In this document: in pieces, positions 54,578-63,581 of the stretch
Layout: each line of letters starts with the position of its first letter
Numbering within the stretch: the stretch's first letter is position 1
Origin: Prochlorococcus marinus str. MIT 9401
Lineage (GTDB): Bacteria; Cyanobacteriota; Cyanobacteriia; PCC-6307; Cyanobiaceae
DNA: 64,000 bases
Direction of reading: 5' to 3'
Assembly: GCF_000760095.1 (NCBI RefSeq)
Contig: NZ_JNAR01000002.1
Coordinates: forward strand, 1-64,000
Program-made: the position numbers and the translations under genes
The notes under the pieces: model-generated
The model's input: only the letters and a program-made list of their open reading frames with translations
Databases searched by the model: none
What the model was told of the DNA's origin: nothing

Positions 54578-56008
54578 ATGAATAATTTACCGATACAACC
54601 TATTGTTTTGTGTGGAGGCAGTGGTTCAAGGCTTTGGCCATTATCAAGGGAAAGTTTCCCAAAACAATATTTAAATTTAATCGGTGAAAGTAAAAATTCT
54701 TTATTACAGAATACATTCCAGCGATTAAAAGCTTTAAAAAATATTGAAAGTCCAATCTTAATTTGCAATGAAAATCATAGATTTATTGTTGCGGAACAAA
54801 TGAGGGAAATAGGAATAAAGCCAAAAACTATAATACTTGAAACTTGCGGAAGGAATACAGCTCCTGCTGTTGCAGTTGGAGCTGTAAGAGCATTATCTGA
54901 TCATAATGATTCAATTTTACTAGTATTAGCCGCCGATCATAATATTAAGAATGAAGAAAAATTTATTGAAGTTTTAGAAGTTGGTTATACTACAGCTTAT
55001 TCAGATAATCTTGTAACATTTGGGGTCGTACCTAAAAGTCCAGAAACTGGATTTGGATATATTGAATCAGTTGAGCCATTTTCTAGTGAAATAAAACCTC
55101 ATAAAATAGTCAGGTTTATTGAGAAGCCAAATATTCAATTGGCAGAGAAATTGATTTTGGATAAAAAATTTAGTTGGAATAGTGGAATGTTCATGTTCAA
55201 AGCAAGTCAAATAATTAAAGAATTTTCAAATTATGAACCAAAGATATTGGAACTTTGCAAGAAATCACTTAGTAATTCAGAAATAGATCTAGATTTTCTT
55301 AGATTGGACAATAATTATTTTTCTAAATGTCAAGACATTTCTTTAGATGTTGCAATTATGGAAAAGACAAAATTAGGAAAAGTTATACCTTTAGATATTG
55401 GCTGGAGTGATATAGGAAATTGGCAAGCATTATGGGACAATGAAAAAAAAGATGCCAAAGGTAACTTTATAAAAGGAAATGTACTGATTGATAATGTAAA
55501 AGATTGTTATTTAAGAAGTGAAAGTAGAATTGTGGCGTGCTTGGATGTTGAAGATTTGATTATTGTTGAAAATAATGATTCCGTTTTAATATCAAAAAAA
55601 TCTTCTGCTCAAAAAATAAAATACTTAGTTCAGGATTTGAACAAAAAAGGATTTAAAGAAGGGAAATTTCATCAAAAGGTATATAGACCATGGGGCAACT
55701 ATACATCAATATCAAATGATAAGAGATGGCAAGTAAAAAAAATTGAGGTTAAACCTCAAGCCTCTTTATCCTTGCAAATGCATCATCATCGTTCAGAACA
55801 CTGGGTCATTGTATCTGGGACAGCATTAGTTGAAATTGATGAAAAGCAAGAACTATATTCAGAGAATCAAAGTGTCTATATACCTTTAGGCAGTAAGCAC
55901 CGCCTTACTAATCCTGGGAAGTTGAGCTTGACTCTTATTGAAGTTCAGAGTGGTTCATACCTTGGAGAAGATGACATACATAGATTTGATGATAAATATG
56001 GTAGATAA
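54578..56008 (+). CDS. manC: Mannose-1-phosphate guanylyltransferase / mannose-6-phosphate isomerase
   Basis: A 476-residue bifunctional ManC-type enzyme producing GDP-mannose. The nucleotidyltransferase opening is PIVLCGGSGSRLWPLSRESF followed by PKQYL. LAADHNIKNEEKF and GVVPKSPETGFGYIE match the GTP/sugar-phosphate site. The C-terminal cupin (from about residue 365) has RPWGNYTSISNDKRWQVKKI and SLQMHHHRSEHWVIVSGTAL, with His ligands for the isomerase metal. It feeds gmd/fcl and mannosyltransferases. I prefer ATG at 54578; an upstream TTG at 54572 adds two residues. Confidence 0.95.
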   Translation: MNNLPIQPIVLCGGSGSRLWPLSRESFPKQYLNLIGESKNSLLQNTFQRLKALKNIESPILICNENHRFIVAEQMREIGIKPKTIILETCGRNTAPAVAVGAVRALSDHNDSILLVLAADHNIKNEEKFIEVLEVGYTTAYSDNLVTFGVVPKSPETGFGYIESVEPFSSEIKPHKIVRFIEKPNIQLAEKLILDKKFSWNSGMFMFKASQIIKEFSNYEPKILELCKKSLSNSEIDLDFLRLDNNYFSKCQDISLDVAIMEKTKLGKVIPLDIGWSDIGNWQALWDNEKKDAKGNFIKGNVLIDNVKDCYLRSESRIVACLDVEDLIIVENNDSVLISKKSSAQKIKYLVQDLNKKGFKEGKFHQKVYRPWGNYTSISNDKRWQVKKIEVKPQASLSLQMHHHRSEHWVIVSGTALVEIDEKQELYSENQSVYIPLGSKHRLTNPGKLSLTLIEVQSGSYLGEDDIHRFDDKYGR

Positions 56009-56104
56009 ACTACTCGAAATTATTTTTTAAATTTACTATGAATCTTTTTTGAGTTAACTTAAGTTAAAGTTAAAAAGAAATATTCATAATATTTTCATAA
56101 GAAT

Positions 56105-57151
56105 ATGACTATAAAAGATATAAATATAGTTGTTACGGGTGCAGCAGGATTTATAGGAGCAGCTTTTGTTGAGAGACTTTTGTCTGAAGGAATAAGAGTT
56201 ATTGGTATTGATAATTTAAATAACTACTATAATATATTACTTAAACAAAAAAGAATTGAAAAAATCGAAAATAAAGATACACGGAATTTATGGAAATTTG
56301 CAAAAGTTGATTTAAAGGATAAGAAAAAGATAAATGAAATTTTTGAAAAATATAATCCTCAAGTTGTTGTAAATCTAGCGGCACAGGCAGGGGTTAGATA
56401 TTCTATAGATAATCCAATATCTTGTATTGAAAGCAATCTTTTAGGCTTTGTGAATATCCTTGAGGCTTGTCGTAATTATAAAGTTAATCATTTGATATAT
56501 GCATCAAGTAGTTCTGTATATGGTGGAAATAAGCTATTGCCATTTAGTGAAAGCGATAATGTAGATCATCCTCTAAGTGTGTATGCAGCGACTAAAAAGT
56601 CCAATGAAATGTTGGCTCATTCATATAGTCATCTTTTTCAAATCCCCTGCACAGGACTACGATTTTTTACTGTTTATGGCCCTTTTGGAAGACCAGATAT
56701 GGCTCCAATGATATTTGCTGATTCTATCTTAAGAAACAAAAAAATTAATGTATTTAATAATGGAGATATGTCAAGAGATTTTACTTATATAGATGATGTA
56801 GTTGATGCGATTTATAGATGTTGCTTTAAACAAACTTTTTCGAATAAATCTTTCTACGACAAGAGGCCTGACCCCTCAACATCTTTTGCTCCTCATAGAA
56901 TTTTTAATGTAGGAAGTAATAATCCAATAAACCTGTTAAATTTTATTGAGAGACTTGAGTTTGAATTTGGTATTAAAGCTTTTAAAAGAATGAAACCTAT
57001 GCAGATGGGTGACGTTAAGTCTACATTTGCTAATGTCAACAAGCTTCGAAATTGGGTAGATTATAAGCCAAATACTTCTTTTGAAAAAGGGATACATAAT
57101 TTTGCAAGTTGGTATAAAGAATATTTTGAATCAGACTACTATAAGCAGTAA
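56105..57151 (+). CDS. NAD-dependent epimerase, UDP-glucuronate 4-epimerase type
   Basis: A 348-residue SDR enzyme. NIVVTGAAGFIGAAFVERLL binds NAD; NLAAQAGVRYSIDNPISCIE, the Ser in IYASSSSVYGGNKLLPFSES, and Tyr-xxx-Lys in SVYAATKKSNEMLAHSY match the UDP-glucuronate 4-epimerase (CapI/WbpV-like) group, as does RFFTVYGPFGRPDMAPMIFA. It would convert UDP-GlcA to UDP-GalA, or the N-acetyl analogues made through the WbpA-like dehydrogenase. It follows manC by about 100 bp. The 3' end is 7 bp from the GtrA gene. Confidence 0.9.
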   Translation: MTIKDINIVVTGAAGFIGAAFVERLLSEGIRVIGIDNLNNYYNILLKQKRIEKIENKDTRNLWKFAKVDLKDKKKINEIFEKYNPQVVVNLAAQAGVRYSIDNPISCIESNLLGFVNILEACRNYKVNHLIYASSSSVYGGNKLLPFSESDNVDHPLSVYAATKKSNEMLAHSYSHLFQIPCTGLRFFTVYGPFGRPDMAPMIFADSILRNKKINVFNNGDMSRDFTYIDDVVDAIYRCCFKQTFSNKSFYDKRPDPSTSFAPHRIFNVGSNNPINLLNFIERLEFEFGIKAFKRMKPMQMGDVKSTFANVNKLRNWVDYKPNTSFEKGIHNFASWYKEYFESDYYKQ

Positions 57152-57158
57152 TATTTTA

Positions 57159-57530
57159 ATGATTAATAACCTAAAGAAAAAATTTTTAATTCTAGGATTT
57201 TTAAACTTTTTAATAACAAATTTTGTACTTCAGATCTTACTGTTTTTATCATCAGTATTGTTTGCAACTCTTGTAAGTCAAGTTATAAATTTGGTTCTTG
57301 GTTATTATCTTTATAGTAAATATGTATTTTCTATTGAGAAAAATAAAAATAAATTTTTTTTAAGATATTTTCATTTAGCTATTTTTAGTTGGTTTATTAA
57401 TAATTACTTTATAAATTTATTGACTATTAACTTTTTAATAAGTAAAAATATTTCTGCTTTATTAGTAATTCCATTATTAACTTTATTATCTTTCTATACT
57501 CAGAAATACTATGTATTTGCAAAAAAATAA
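57159..57530 (+). CDS. GtrA-like membrane protein
   Basis: A 123-residue protein with about four membrane helices. NFLITNFVLQILLFLSSVLF, then LVSQVINLVLGYYLYSKYVF and a closing TQKYYVFAKK correspond to the GtrA pattern, in which the second helix is followed by N/S-x-x-W/Y-x-F. GtrA proteins are believed to flip polyprenyl-phosphate sugars. I use ATG at 57159; an in-frame ATG at 57081 would overlap the epimerase gene by 71 bp and add a non-family extension. It overlaps the next gene by 20 bp, suggesting a joint role. Confidence 0.75.
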   Translation: MINNLKKKFLILGFLNFLITNFVLQILLFLSSVLFATLVSQVINLVLGYYLYSKYVFSIEKNKNKFFLRYFHLAIFSWFINNYFINLLTINFLISKNISALLVIPLLTLLSFYTQKYYVFAKK

Positions 57531-58635
57531 AAAATTAAGTAGTTTAAGAATCTTTTTAAATACCTTCTATGTTTTTATATTTTTTAGGATATTAGCAAGT
57601 TTTGCAATTTACCTTTTTTTAAAAGATTATGATAGTAGATTTTTTTCCTTTACTGATCTTGATTTTTATAATTCTGCAGAGGGATTAAATATTTTTAGTC
57701 CAAACTATTTTTATAGCAAACTAGTAAGTACTATTGGTTATAGTGCTAATACAATGCACGACAATATTTTTATATTTTTTTCATCAATAGTTTCAATAAT
57801 TTTTGTTTTTCCATATGTATTAATTTCTACTAAAGTTTTAAATAAAAAAAGTAGATATTTATTTAATATATTATTAGCTTCTCATCCATATTTAGTTTTA
57901 TATTCACTTAAGCTTGATTCAAGTATTTTCCCATTATTAGCAATTTCAATATTTAACTTATATTTATTTTTTAAGAATACTAGAAATTATATATTTTTAA
58001 TAATTACTTCGACATTATGTTTGTTTTTAAGAAATTCTTTATTACCTTTTTCAATGCTTATATACATTCTTTTATTTTTTGAAAAAAATAATTTTACAAA
58101 AATCCATAAATATTTGATTTTTGGATCAATGATTTGTACAACTTTTATACTCGTATCACAGATAGGTTATGGAATAGAGTATGTAAATCAAAATTTTGGA
58201 TGCTTTTCTTTTGAGAATATTTCAGAATTTTTCAATCAATATTTTGGAATTAATTTTTCAAAATTTATTTCATTAATAACTACCCCGTTGATACACTTAG
58301 GCTTAAATCTTGGAGCAAGGGAGGCTATCTCTTTATATTGTTTTAACTTGCCAGTTGAAATAGCATCTAGTAGTTTTGTTAACTTATTTTCAACATTAGG
58401 TTTCTTTTTATTTCATACTTTTTTATTAATAAAACTAATCTTTTGGATTAAAATGAATTTCTCTTTAAAAAATTTGATTATATTAATTCCATTTTCAATT
58501 TTATTACCAACATTGTATGGTGCAGCACATATGAGATATTTATTACCTTTAATACCTATGTTATTGTTATGGCAATTTATACCAAAAAGAGAAGAAACTA
58601 ATTTTTCTTATCTTAAATCTCAAAAAAACACATAA
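57511..58635 (+). CDS. Polytopic membrane protein, possible GT-C glycosyltransferase
   Basis: A 374-residue protein with about eight to nine hydrophobic helices. The first loop contains FSFTDLDFYNSAEGLNIFSP, with acidic residues where GT-C enzymes place theirs, and HMRYLLPLIPMLLLWQF at the C-terminus is like the last helix of several island transferases. There is no domain I can name. It overlaps the GtrA gene by 20 bp; a GtrA flippase coupled to a GT-C enzyme that uses the flipped polyprenyl-phosphate sugar is a common pairing, for example in serotype-converting gtr operons. That functional pairing is inference. Confidence 0.6.
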   Translation: MYLQKNKKLSSLRIFLNTFYVFIFFRILASFAIYLFLKDYDSRFFSFTDLDFYNSAEGLNIFSPNYFYSKLVSTIGYSANTMHDNIFIFFSSIVSIIFVFPYVLISTKVLNKKSRYLFNILLASHPYLVLYSLKLDSSIFPLLAISIFNLYLFFKNTRNYIFLIITSTLCLFLRNSLLPFSMLIYILLFFEKNNFTKIHKYLIFGSMICTTFILVSQIGYGIEYVNQNFGCFSFENISEFFNQYFGINFSKFISLITTPLIHLGLNLGAREAISLYCFNLPVEIASSSFVNLFSTLGFFLFHTFLLIKLIFWIKMNFSLKNLIILIPFSILLPTLYGAAHMRYLLPLIPMLLLWQFIPKREETNFSYLKSQKNT

Positions 58636-58645
58636 TACTTTATTC

Positions 58646-59305
58646 ATGAATTATTGGTCAAACTACAATAAAGCCATTATTAATTTGAATAATAAAATTA
58701 TTATTCATAATCAAAATAATAAATTTAATTTTGTAGAGGATTCGTTTTATAACCATATTCATGATATCTTGGCTTTAGTTATTTTAAAAGCTAGCAAAAA
58801 CGGAAGTTTAAGAGTTTTGGATTATGGATCTAATATTCTTCCATGGGCAAATTTAAAAAATAAAATCAATATTGATAAATTAAAAGTTTTTATATATGAT
58901 CCTTTTTGCTCAAATAATAAATATGAAAGAAACATTGATGATATTCAGATTGATTCAAGCTTGGAATCCATTATGAGCAGAAATTATGATTTATCTATTT
59001 TTGGATCTTCTACGCAATATATTGAAGGTTTGTTTGAGCTTTTGGAATCAAATAAAAATTTGTTATCCAAATATATTCTCTTTACTCATACACCCCTTTC
59101 AATTAAAAAAAATTTTGAATCATTGCAGTTTACAGGATATAAAGGGAAACAATACGTTAGATCTATAGATGAATTATTTACCTTTTTTGAAATAAGAGGG
59201 TACGAAATAAGTTTTAAATCTGTAATTGATAATAAGTTTGCTAGTGTAGAAAAAAAATATTTAGATAGGACTATATATACAAATATTTTATTTTCGAAAA
59301 AATAA
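58646..59305 (+). CDS. Putative methyltransferase, TIGR04325 (LIC12133)-like
   Basis: A 219-residue cytosolic protein. LRVLDYGSNILPWANLK (about residues 53-69) is a partial SAM motif I. YDLSIFGSSTQYIEGLFELL, then YILFTHTPLS matches the SS-QYl...FDRTPl pattern that I associate with the TIGR04325 family of putative methyltransferases in surface polysaccharide clusters. The DYG in place of DFGGxxG weakens the SAM site. It begins 11 bp after the membrane protein gene and converges with the DegT aminotransferase gene, leaving 10 bp between the stops. Confidence 0.6.
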   Translation: MNYWSNYNKAIINLNNKIIIHNQNNKFNFVEDSFYNHIHDILALVILKASKNGSLRVLDYGSNILPWANLKNKINIDKLKVFIYDPFCSNNKYERNIDDIQIDSSLESIMSRNYDLSIFGSSTQYIEGLFELLESNKNLLSKYILFTHTPLSIKKNFESLQFTGYKGKQYVRSIDELFTFFEIRGYEISFKSVIDNKFASVEKKYLDRTIYTNILFSKK

Positions 59306-59315
59306 TTTTCTAAAA

Positions 59316-60476
59316 TTACTCCCATCCCTCATTTATTGTTTTGCATATATTTAGGCAATCTGAATTTTGCATCATATGATGAAGGGGTAAAACTAAATAT
59401 TTATCTTCTAAGGAATTCATATTAGTAAGGTTATTAAGTCTTTTACCAAAAACTGAATATCTATCATTTCTATAATGTACTTGAGCACTTTCTATTCCAT
59501 TCTCTCTTAATTTTTTCATAAGTCCGTATCTATTTCTATTTACTATCACAGTGCATAACCAAGGAACTATATCAAAATCCAAATCCTTATTTGGATAAAT
59601 CAATTTAATATCATGATGATCAATATTATCATGATATATTTTAAATAACTCTTTTCTCTTAAGTATTATTCTGTCAAGATGTTTTAATCCAGATATACCC
59701 AAACATGCAGATAAATCTGTCATTTGATATTTGAATCCTATCTCTTTTATATCATTTTCCCAAGTACCTTTTTGTTTTAATTTCCTATCTATTCCAAACC
59801 ACCTAATTCTTTTTGCTAAATCGTAAAGTTTTTGATCCTTAATGGACAGTAAACCTCCATCAGCAGTTGTAATAGTTTTGATAGCTTGAAAAGAATAGGT
59901 TGTAAAATCAGCATATTCAGCGGGGGACTTTCCTTTTATCTTTGAGCCTAAAGATTGAGCAGAGTCTGAGATTAATTTTAAATTATATTTAACGGCAATT
60001 TTTTTTAAATTTATATAATCAGCTGGAATACCACCATAATCAACAGAGACAATTGCTTTGGTTCGCGAAGTAATTCTATGTTCAATATCATCCACATTTA
60101 TATTCATAGTTTCAGGATCTATATCTGCAAAAACAGGTTTTGCTCTCTCGTATAGGATAGGTAGATTTGTTGCTGTACAAGTGAATACTGGAGTTATAAC
60201 TTCATCACCCTCTTTTATACCAGCTAAAATGTAGGCCAAATGCAGCGAATCAGTCCCACTTCCTGTGGCAACTACATAATTATTAGGACAAATCATTTTC
60301 TTAAAAAGGTTTTCAAATTTATCAACTTTCGGACCTTGTCCTATCCATCTTGATGAGAGAGTATCTAATATTTCATCTTTTGCTTCTGGAGCTATGAATG
60401 GATAGAACAATGGGATACCTTCTTCAGGTTGAAGTATTGGAAATTCATTCATCCCTTTCTGAGAAATATTATGCAT
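59316..60476 (-). CDS. DegT/DnrJ/EryC1/StrS family sugar aminotransferase
   Basis: A 386-residue PLP-dependent aminotransferase of the sugar aminotransferase type. VVATGSGTDSLHLAYILAGI is the cofactor phosphate site, GDEVITPVFTCTATNLPIL follows, and the PLP-binding Lys is in TTYSFQAIKTITTADGGLLS, with the conserved Asp-Ser-Ala-Gln in LISDSAQSLGSKIKGKSPAE. It converts a 3- or 4-keto nucleotide sugar into an amino sugar. Candidate substrates are keto intermediates from Gmd or from the rfbB-like product at the right end. ATG at 60476; an in-frame ATG at 60452 is also plausible. Confidence 0.92.
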   Translation of the reverse strand: MHNISQKGMNEFPILQPEEGIPLFYPFIAPEAKDEILDTLSSRWIGQGPKVDKFENLFKKMICPNNYVVATGSGTDSLHLAYILAGIKEGDEVITPVFTCTATNLPILYERAKPVFADIDPETMNINVDDIEHRITSRTKAIVSVDYGGIPADYINLKKIAVKYNLKLISDSAQSLGSKIKGKSPAEYADFTTYSFQAIKTITTADGGLLSIKDQKLYDLAKRIRWFGIDRKLKQKGTWENDIKEIGFKYQMTDLSACLGISGLKHLDRIILKRKELFKIYHDNIDHHDIKLIYPNKDLDFDIVPWLCTVIVNRNRYGLMKKLRENGIESAQVHYRNDRYSVFGKRLNNLTNMNSLEDKYLVLPLHHMMQNSDCLNICKTINEGWE

Positions 60477-60558
60477 AAAACTTTTAAAAATTAAGATAAG
60501 TCTAATTTGTAGACTATAAATATGGTGATTTTATTCTAAATAATATAAATTTAATTTT

Positions 60559-62316
60559 TCAACAATTACTTTCTAGTTCAATTATTTCATCGCAAAATCC
60601 TAATAACGATTTTTTGTGGCTAACAATGATTATGGTCACTTGGCGCTTTAGGTTTTTAATAGTTTCTATTAAAGATTCTTCAGTCTTTACATCCAATGCA
60701 CTTGTAAATTCATCAAGAATTAGCAAATCGCCACCTTTATATAAAGCTCTAGCAAAACCTATTCTCTGTTTTTGACCTCCACTCAACAAAGCCCCTCTTT
60801 CTCCAACATACATATTTAAACCATATTTGGTGTTGCGAATTAATGAATCAAGTTGTGAATTTTTTATTGCTTTTAATAATTGCGCATTGTCTATTGAGTC
60901 CTTATTTATTCCAAATGCAATATTTTCTTGTATTGAATTATCAGAAATAAAGATTTCCTGTGGAACATGAGAAATTCTTGGGAACCATTGCTTCGTATTT
61001 CCATTCTCTCCAAATAATAGTTCCACTCCATCTACTTTAACGGAACCTTTTTGAGGTTTAATCAAGCCCATTATTATATCTATAAGTGTACTCTTGCCAG
61101 ATCCTGACTTGCCAATAATTCCAAGAACTGAGCCTTTTTTTATATTTAAATTTAAATTTTCAATAATATATTTAGGGTTATTTGAATACTTAAAGGAGAT
61201 TTTTTCTAAAGAAATTTCTTCTTCAAATTTAAGAATTTTTCGAGATGAGGCGTTAATAAATTCCTGACTTTTACCAGTATGTTTTAATATCTCAACTAAA
61301 TCTAATATTGAATCTTTATTAGTAGAAAGAATGACAAAAGAGGAATAAATTTGTTGTATTACTGGAAGAATTCGCTGCATTCCAAATGCAATAGATCCTA
61401 ATAAAGGTATTATTGATAATTCATTGCCTATATTTTCTTTATACAAAATTGAAGTTACTAATAAAAATATAATTCCAAGAACTTCTAAAATATACTTTGG
61501 TGAGCCAGCTATAAAATAACTTCTTGCATCTATTATTCTTAAAGACCGATCATTAAAAGTAAATATTTTTAAAAAATAATTTTGACAATTATCAATTATA
61601 ATATCTCTAATAAATCCAAGCCCTTCCTGTATTGATTGTGTTTGCGATCTTATTAAAAAAGATCTCTTTTTGCTGATGACTCCAAGTCTTTTTCTAAGTA
61701 TTAAAGCGAGCAGTAAATAAAATAAGAGAATAGAGGCTAATGTTGCTGTTGTGATAAAAATATTTATTCCTATTAGTGTAGTGAATATAGAAATTAGAAT
61801 TATTGCTGAACAAATTATATTTATGATGCTTCTTATAGAATCTATTGCTGAATCAATTTTCGTAACAATTAAAGATATCATTTTACTTGTATTATTTTCT
61901 AAATGAAATTCATATGGTCTATATAGAAAACTTGAAAATGTTTTTACTCCTAATTCATTGCCAATAAGTGCGGAAATGAAATCATTTAAATATAAAATTA
62001 ATAATCTAATTAATGCAGATAATGTTAAAAATAAAAGAAAAACGATAAGCATAAAGGTTAACTTATCTAGACTTAAAAAACTAAATTGTAAATCATAAAT
62101 ATTTCTGAGAATGTTATTTTCAATCTTGCTTTGTGGATTAGCTAGTATTTCTAAAAAAGGAGCAATAGATGTGAGAGTAAAGATTTCACTTATTCCGCTT
62201 ATAATAATTAGTATGCTTAAAAATCCGAGTTGACGTTTCCTTTTATTTGAGATATATTTCCATAAATTAAAAGATAAAAAAACATCTAAAAAATTATTTT
62301 TTAAAGCCATATTCAT
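60559..62316 (-). CDS. ABC exporter (fused membrane and ATPase domains), MsbA/PglK-like
   Basis: A 585-residue half-transporter with about six helices over residues 25-320 and a standard ATPase domain: Walker A VLGIIGKSGSGKSTLIDIIM, Q-loop SHVPQEIFISDNSIQENIAF, signature LLSGGQKQRIGFARAL, Walker B LLILDEFTSALD and H-switch IIVSHKK. All catalytic residues are normal, unlike the exporter at 36904. It probably flips lipid-linked oligosaccharide across the plasma membrane, the job done by PglK in Campylobacter. It is the upstream partner of the DegT gene on the minus strand, about 80 bp apart. Confidence 0.92.
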   Translation of the reverse strand: MNMALKNNFLDVFLSFNLWKYISNKRKRQLGFLSILIIISGISEIFTLTSIAPFLEILANPQSKIENNILRNIYDLQFSFLSLDKLTFMLIVFLLFLTLSALIRLLILYLNDFISALIGNELGVKTFSSFLYRPYEFHLENNTSKMISLIVTKIDSAIDSIRSIINIICSAIILISIFTTLIGINIFITTATLASILLFYLLLALILRKRLGVISKKRSFLIRSQTQSIQEGLGFIRDIIIDNCQNYFLKIFTFNDRSLRIIDARSYFIAGSPKYILEVLGIIFLLVTSILYKENIGNELSIIPLLGSIAFGMQRILPVIQQIYSSFVILSTNKDSILDLVEILKHTGKSQEFINASSRKILKFEEEISLEKISFKYSNNPKYIIENLNLNIKKGSVLGIIGKSGSGKSTLIDIIMGLIKPQKGSVKVDGVELLFGENGNTKQWFPRISHVPQEIFISDNSIQENIAFGINKDSIDNAQLLKAIKNSQLDSLIRNTKYGLNMYVGERGALLSGGQKQRIGFARALYKGGDLLILDEFTSALDVKTEESLIETIKNLKRQVTIIIVSHKKSLLGFCDEIIELESNC

Positions 62317-62492
62317 TGGATGTAATAATTAACATACAGCGATATCAAAAATCCTATTACAGTCTATCTTTAAATGACCTTTCTGTAATAAATTTTTTTA
62401 ATATAAAATCAAAAAATTATTACTTGGTAAATTGATTTGATAATAAATTTTTTAATCAAAATGTATAATAAAATTGAAAATAATTTTGCTTT

Positions 62493-63491
62493 ATGAAAGC
62501 TTCTATTTCAATAATAGTTCCCTGTTATAAAGCTAAAAATAAAGTAGGTAAATTTATAGATGAAGTTTTTAGAGTTAGAGATGCAATATCAGACTCATGT
62601 AAACTTTTTGTTTATCTTATTGATGATTGTTGTCCAGATAAAAGTTTTAAGGAAGTTGGTAAAAGGGAGGGACTATTTATATTTCACTTAGGCAAAAATC
62701 AAGGCGTTGGTTTTGCTACTTTTTTTGGGTTCAAAAAGGCACTCCAGGATAAGCATGATTTTTTTATAAAAATGGATGCTGATGGACAACATCCAGCAGA
62801 TTATTTATTTGATTTAATCCCTTATCTTTTGACTATTTCAGCTAACAAACTTGTCCTTGTCAAAGGTAGTAGATTTTGTATGCCTGTTTCAAATATTGAA
62901 TCACCTTATTTCAGAAGATTAGGCTCTTATTTTCTTGAACCTTTGGCAAGAATCTCATTATCGTATAAAGGCTTAACTGATATAGCTAATGGGTTTATTT
63001 CATTGAATAAATTGACTCTTCTATATTTAATTTCTCCAAAATTTTCTCAGAAAATAGAAAAGCGTTATTTATTTGAATCTAGTCTTTTAAAGGCTTGTAG
63101 TAATCTAAACGTGGATATTCATGAGTTTCATATGGAAGCTATCTATGGTGAAGATTGGGAAAGTGCTATGAATAGCATAGATATGATTGTACCGATTTTA
63201 AAATTTTGGATCTTTTCAATAGCAAGAAGAATAAATCAACATTATTTTTTAAAATTAAATCTTGGCACACTTTTTTTTATTGCTTCATTTATTAATTTTT
63301 TAATAGCATCTATATTTTTTATTTATAAAATATATCCAAGTATTATCAGTCAAAAATTTGTTTCAGCTGGAAATGCTAATGCATTTGTTGGTTCTATATT
63401 AATTACAATAATATTTTTTATTTTTTTTGTTTTCTATGACTTATCAAATAGAAAGAAAGTAAGAAAAATCTATTTTAGAAATCGTATCTAA
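62493..63491 (+). CDS. Family 2 glycosyltransferase with C-terminal membrane helices
   Basis: A 332-residue GT2 enzyme of the DPM1/GtrB type. SISIIVPCYKAKNKVGKFID, then VYLIDDCCPD and FFIKMDADGQHPADYLFDL (DxD motif) define the catalytic domain, and two C-terminal helices (about residues 255-280 and 295-318) anchor it. It should transfer a sugar from a nucleotide donor to polyprenyl phosphate, supplying the GtrA and GT-C proteins of the island. ATG at 62493. The region from 62317 to 62492 is A/T-rich with no recognisable element. Confidence 0.88.
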   Translation: MKASISIIVPCYKAKNKVGKFIDEVFRVRDAISDSCKLFVYLIDDCCPDKSFKEVGKREGLFIFHLGKNQGVGFATFFGFKKALQDKHDFFIKMDADGQHPADYLFDLIPYLLTISANKLVLVKGSRFCMPVSNIESPYFRRLGSYFLEPLARISLSYKGLTDIANGFISLNKLTLLYLISPKFSQKIEKRYLFESSLLKACSNLNVDIHEFHMEAIYGEDWESAMNSIDMIVPILKFWIFSIARRINQHYFLKLNLGTLFFIASFINFLIASIFFIYKIYPSIISQKFVSAGNANAFVGSILITIIFFIFFVFYDLSNRKKVRKIYFRNRI

Positions 63492-63581
63492 AAATCAAAT
63501 TTTTTTAAATCTTAATTATACAGCAAAATAATTTTATAAATCTCAACTATTTTTAATAACTTGTTTAAGTTAATACTATAA

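Noticed and set aside
57081-57158. N-terminal extension of the GtrA gene
   Set aside because: The extra residues come from a frame overlapping the epimerase gene and do not resemble the GtrA N-terminus; ATG 57159 is better.
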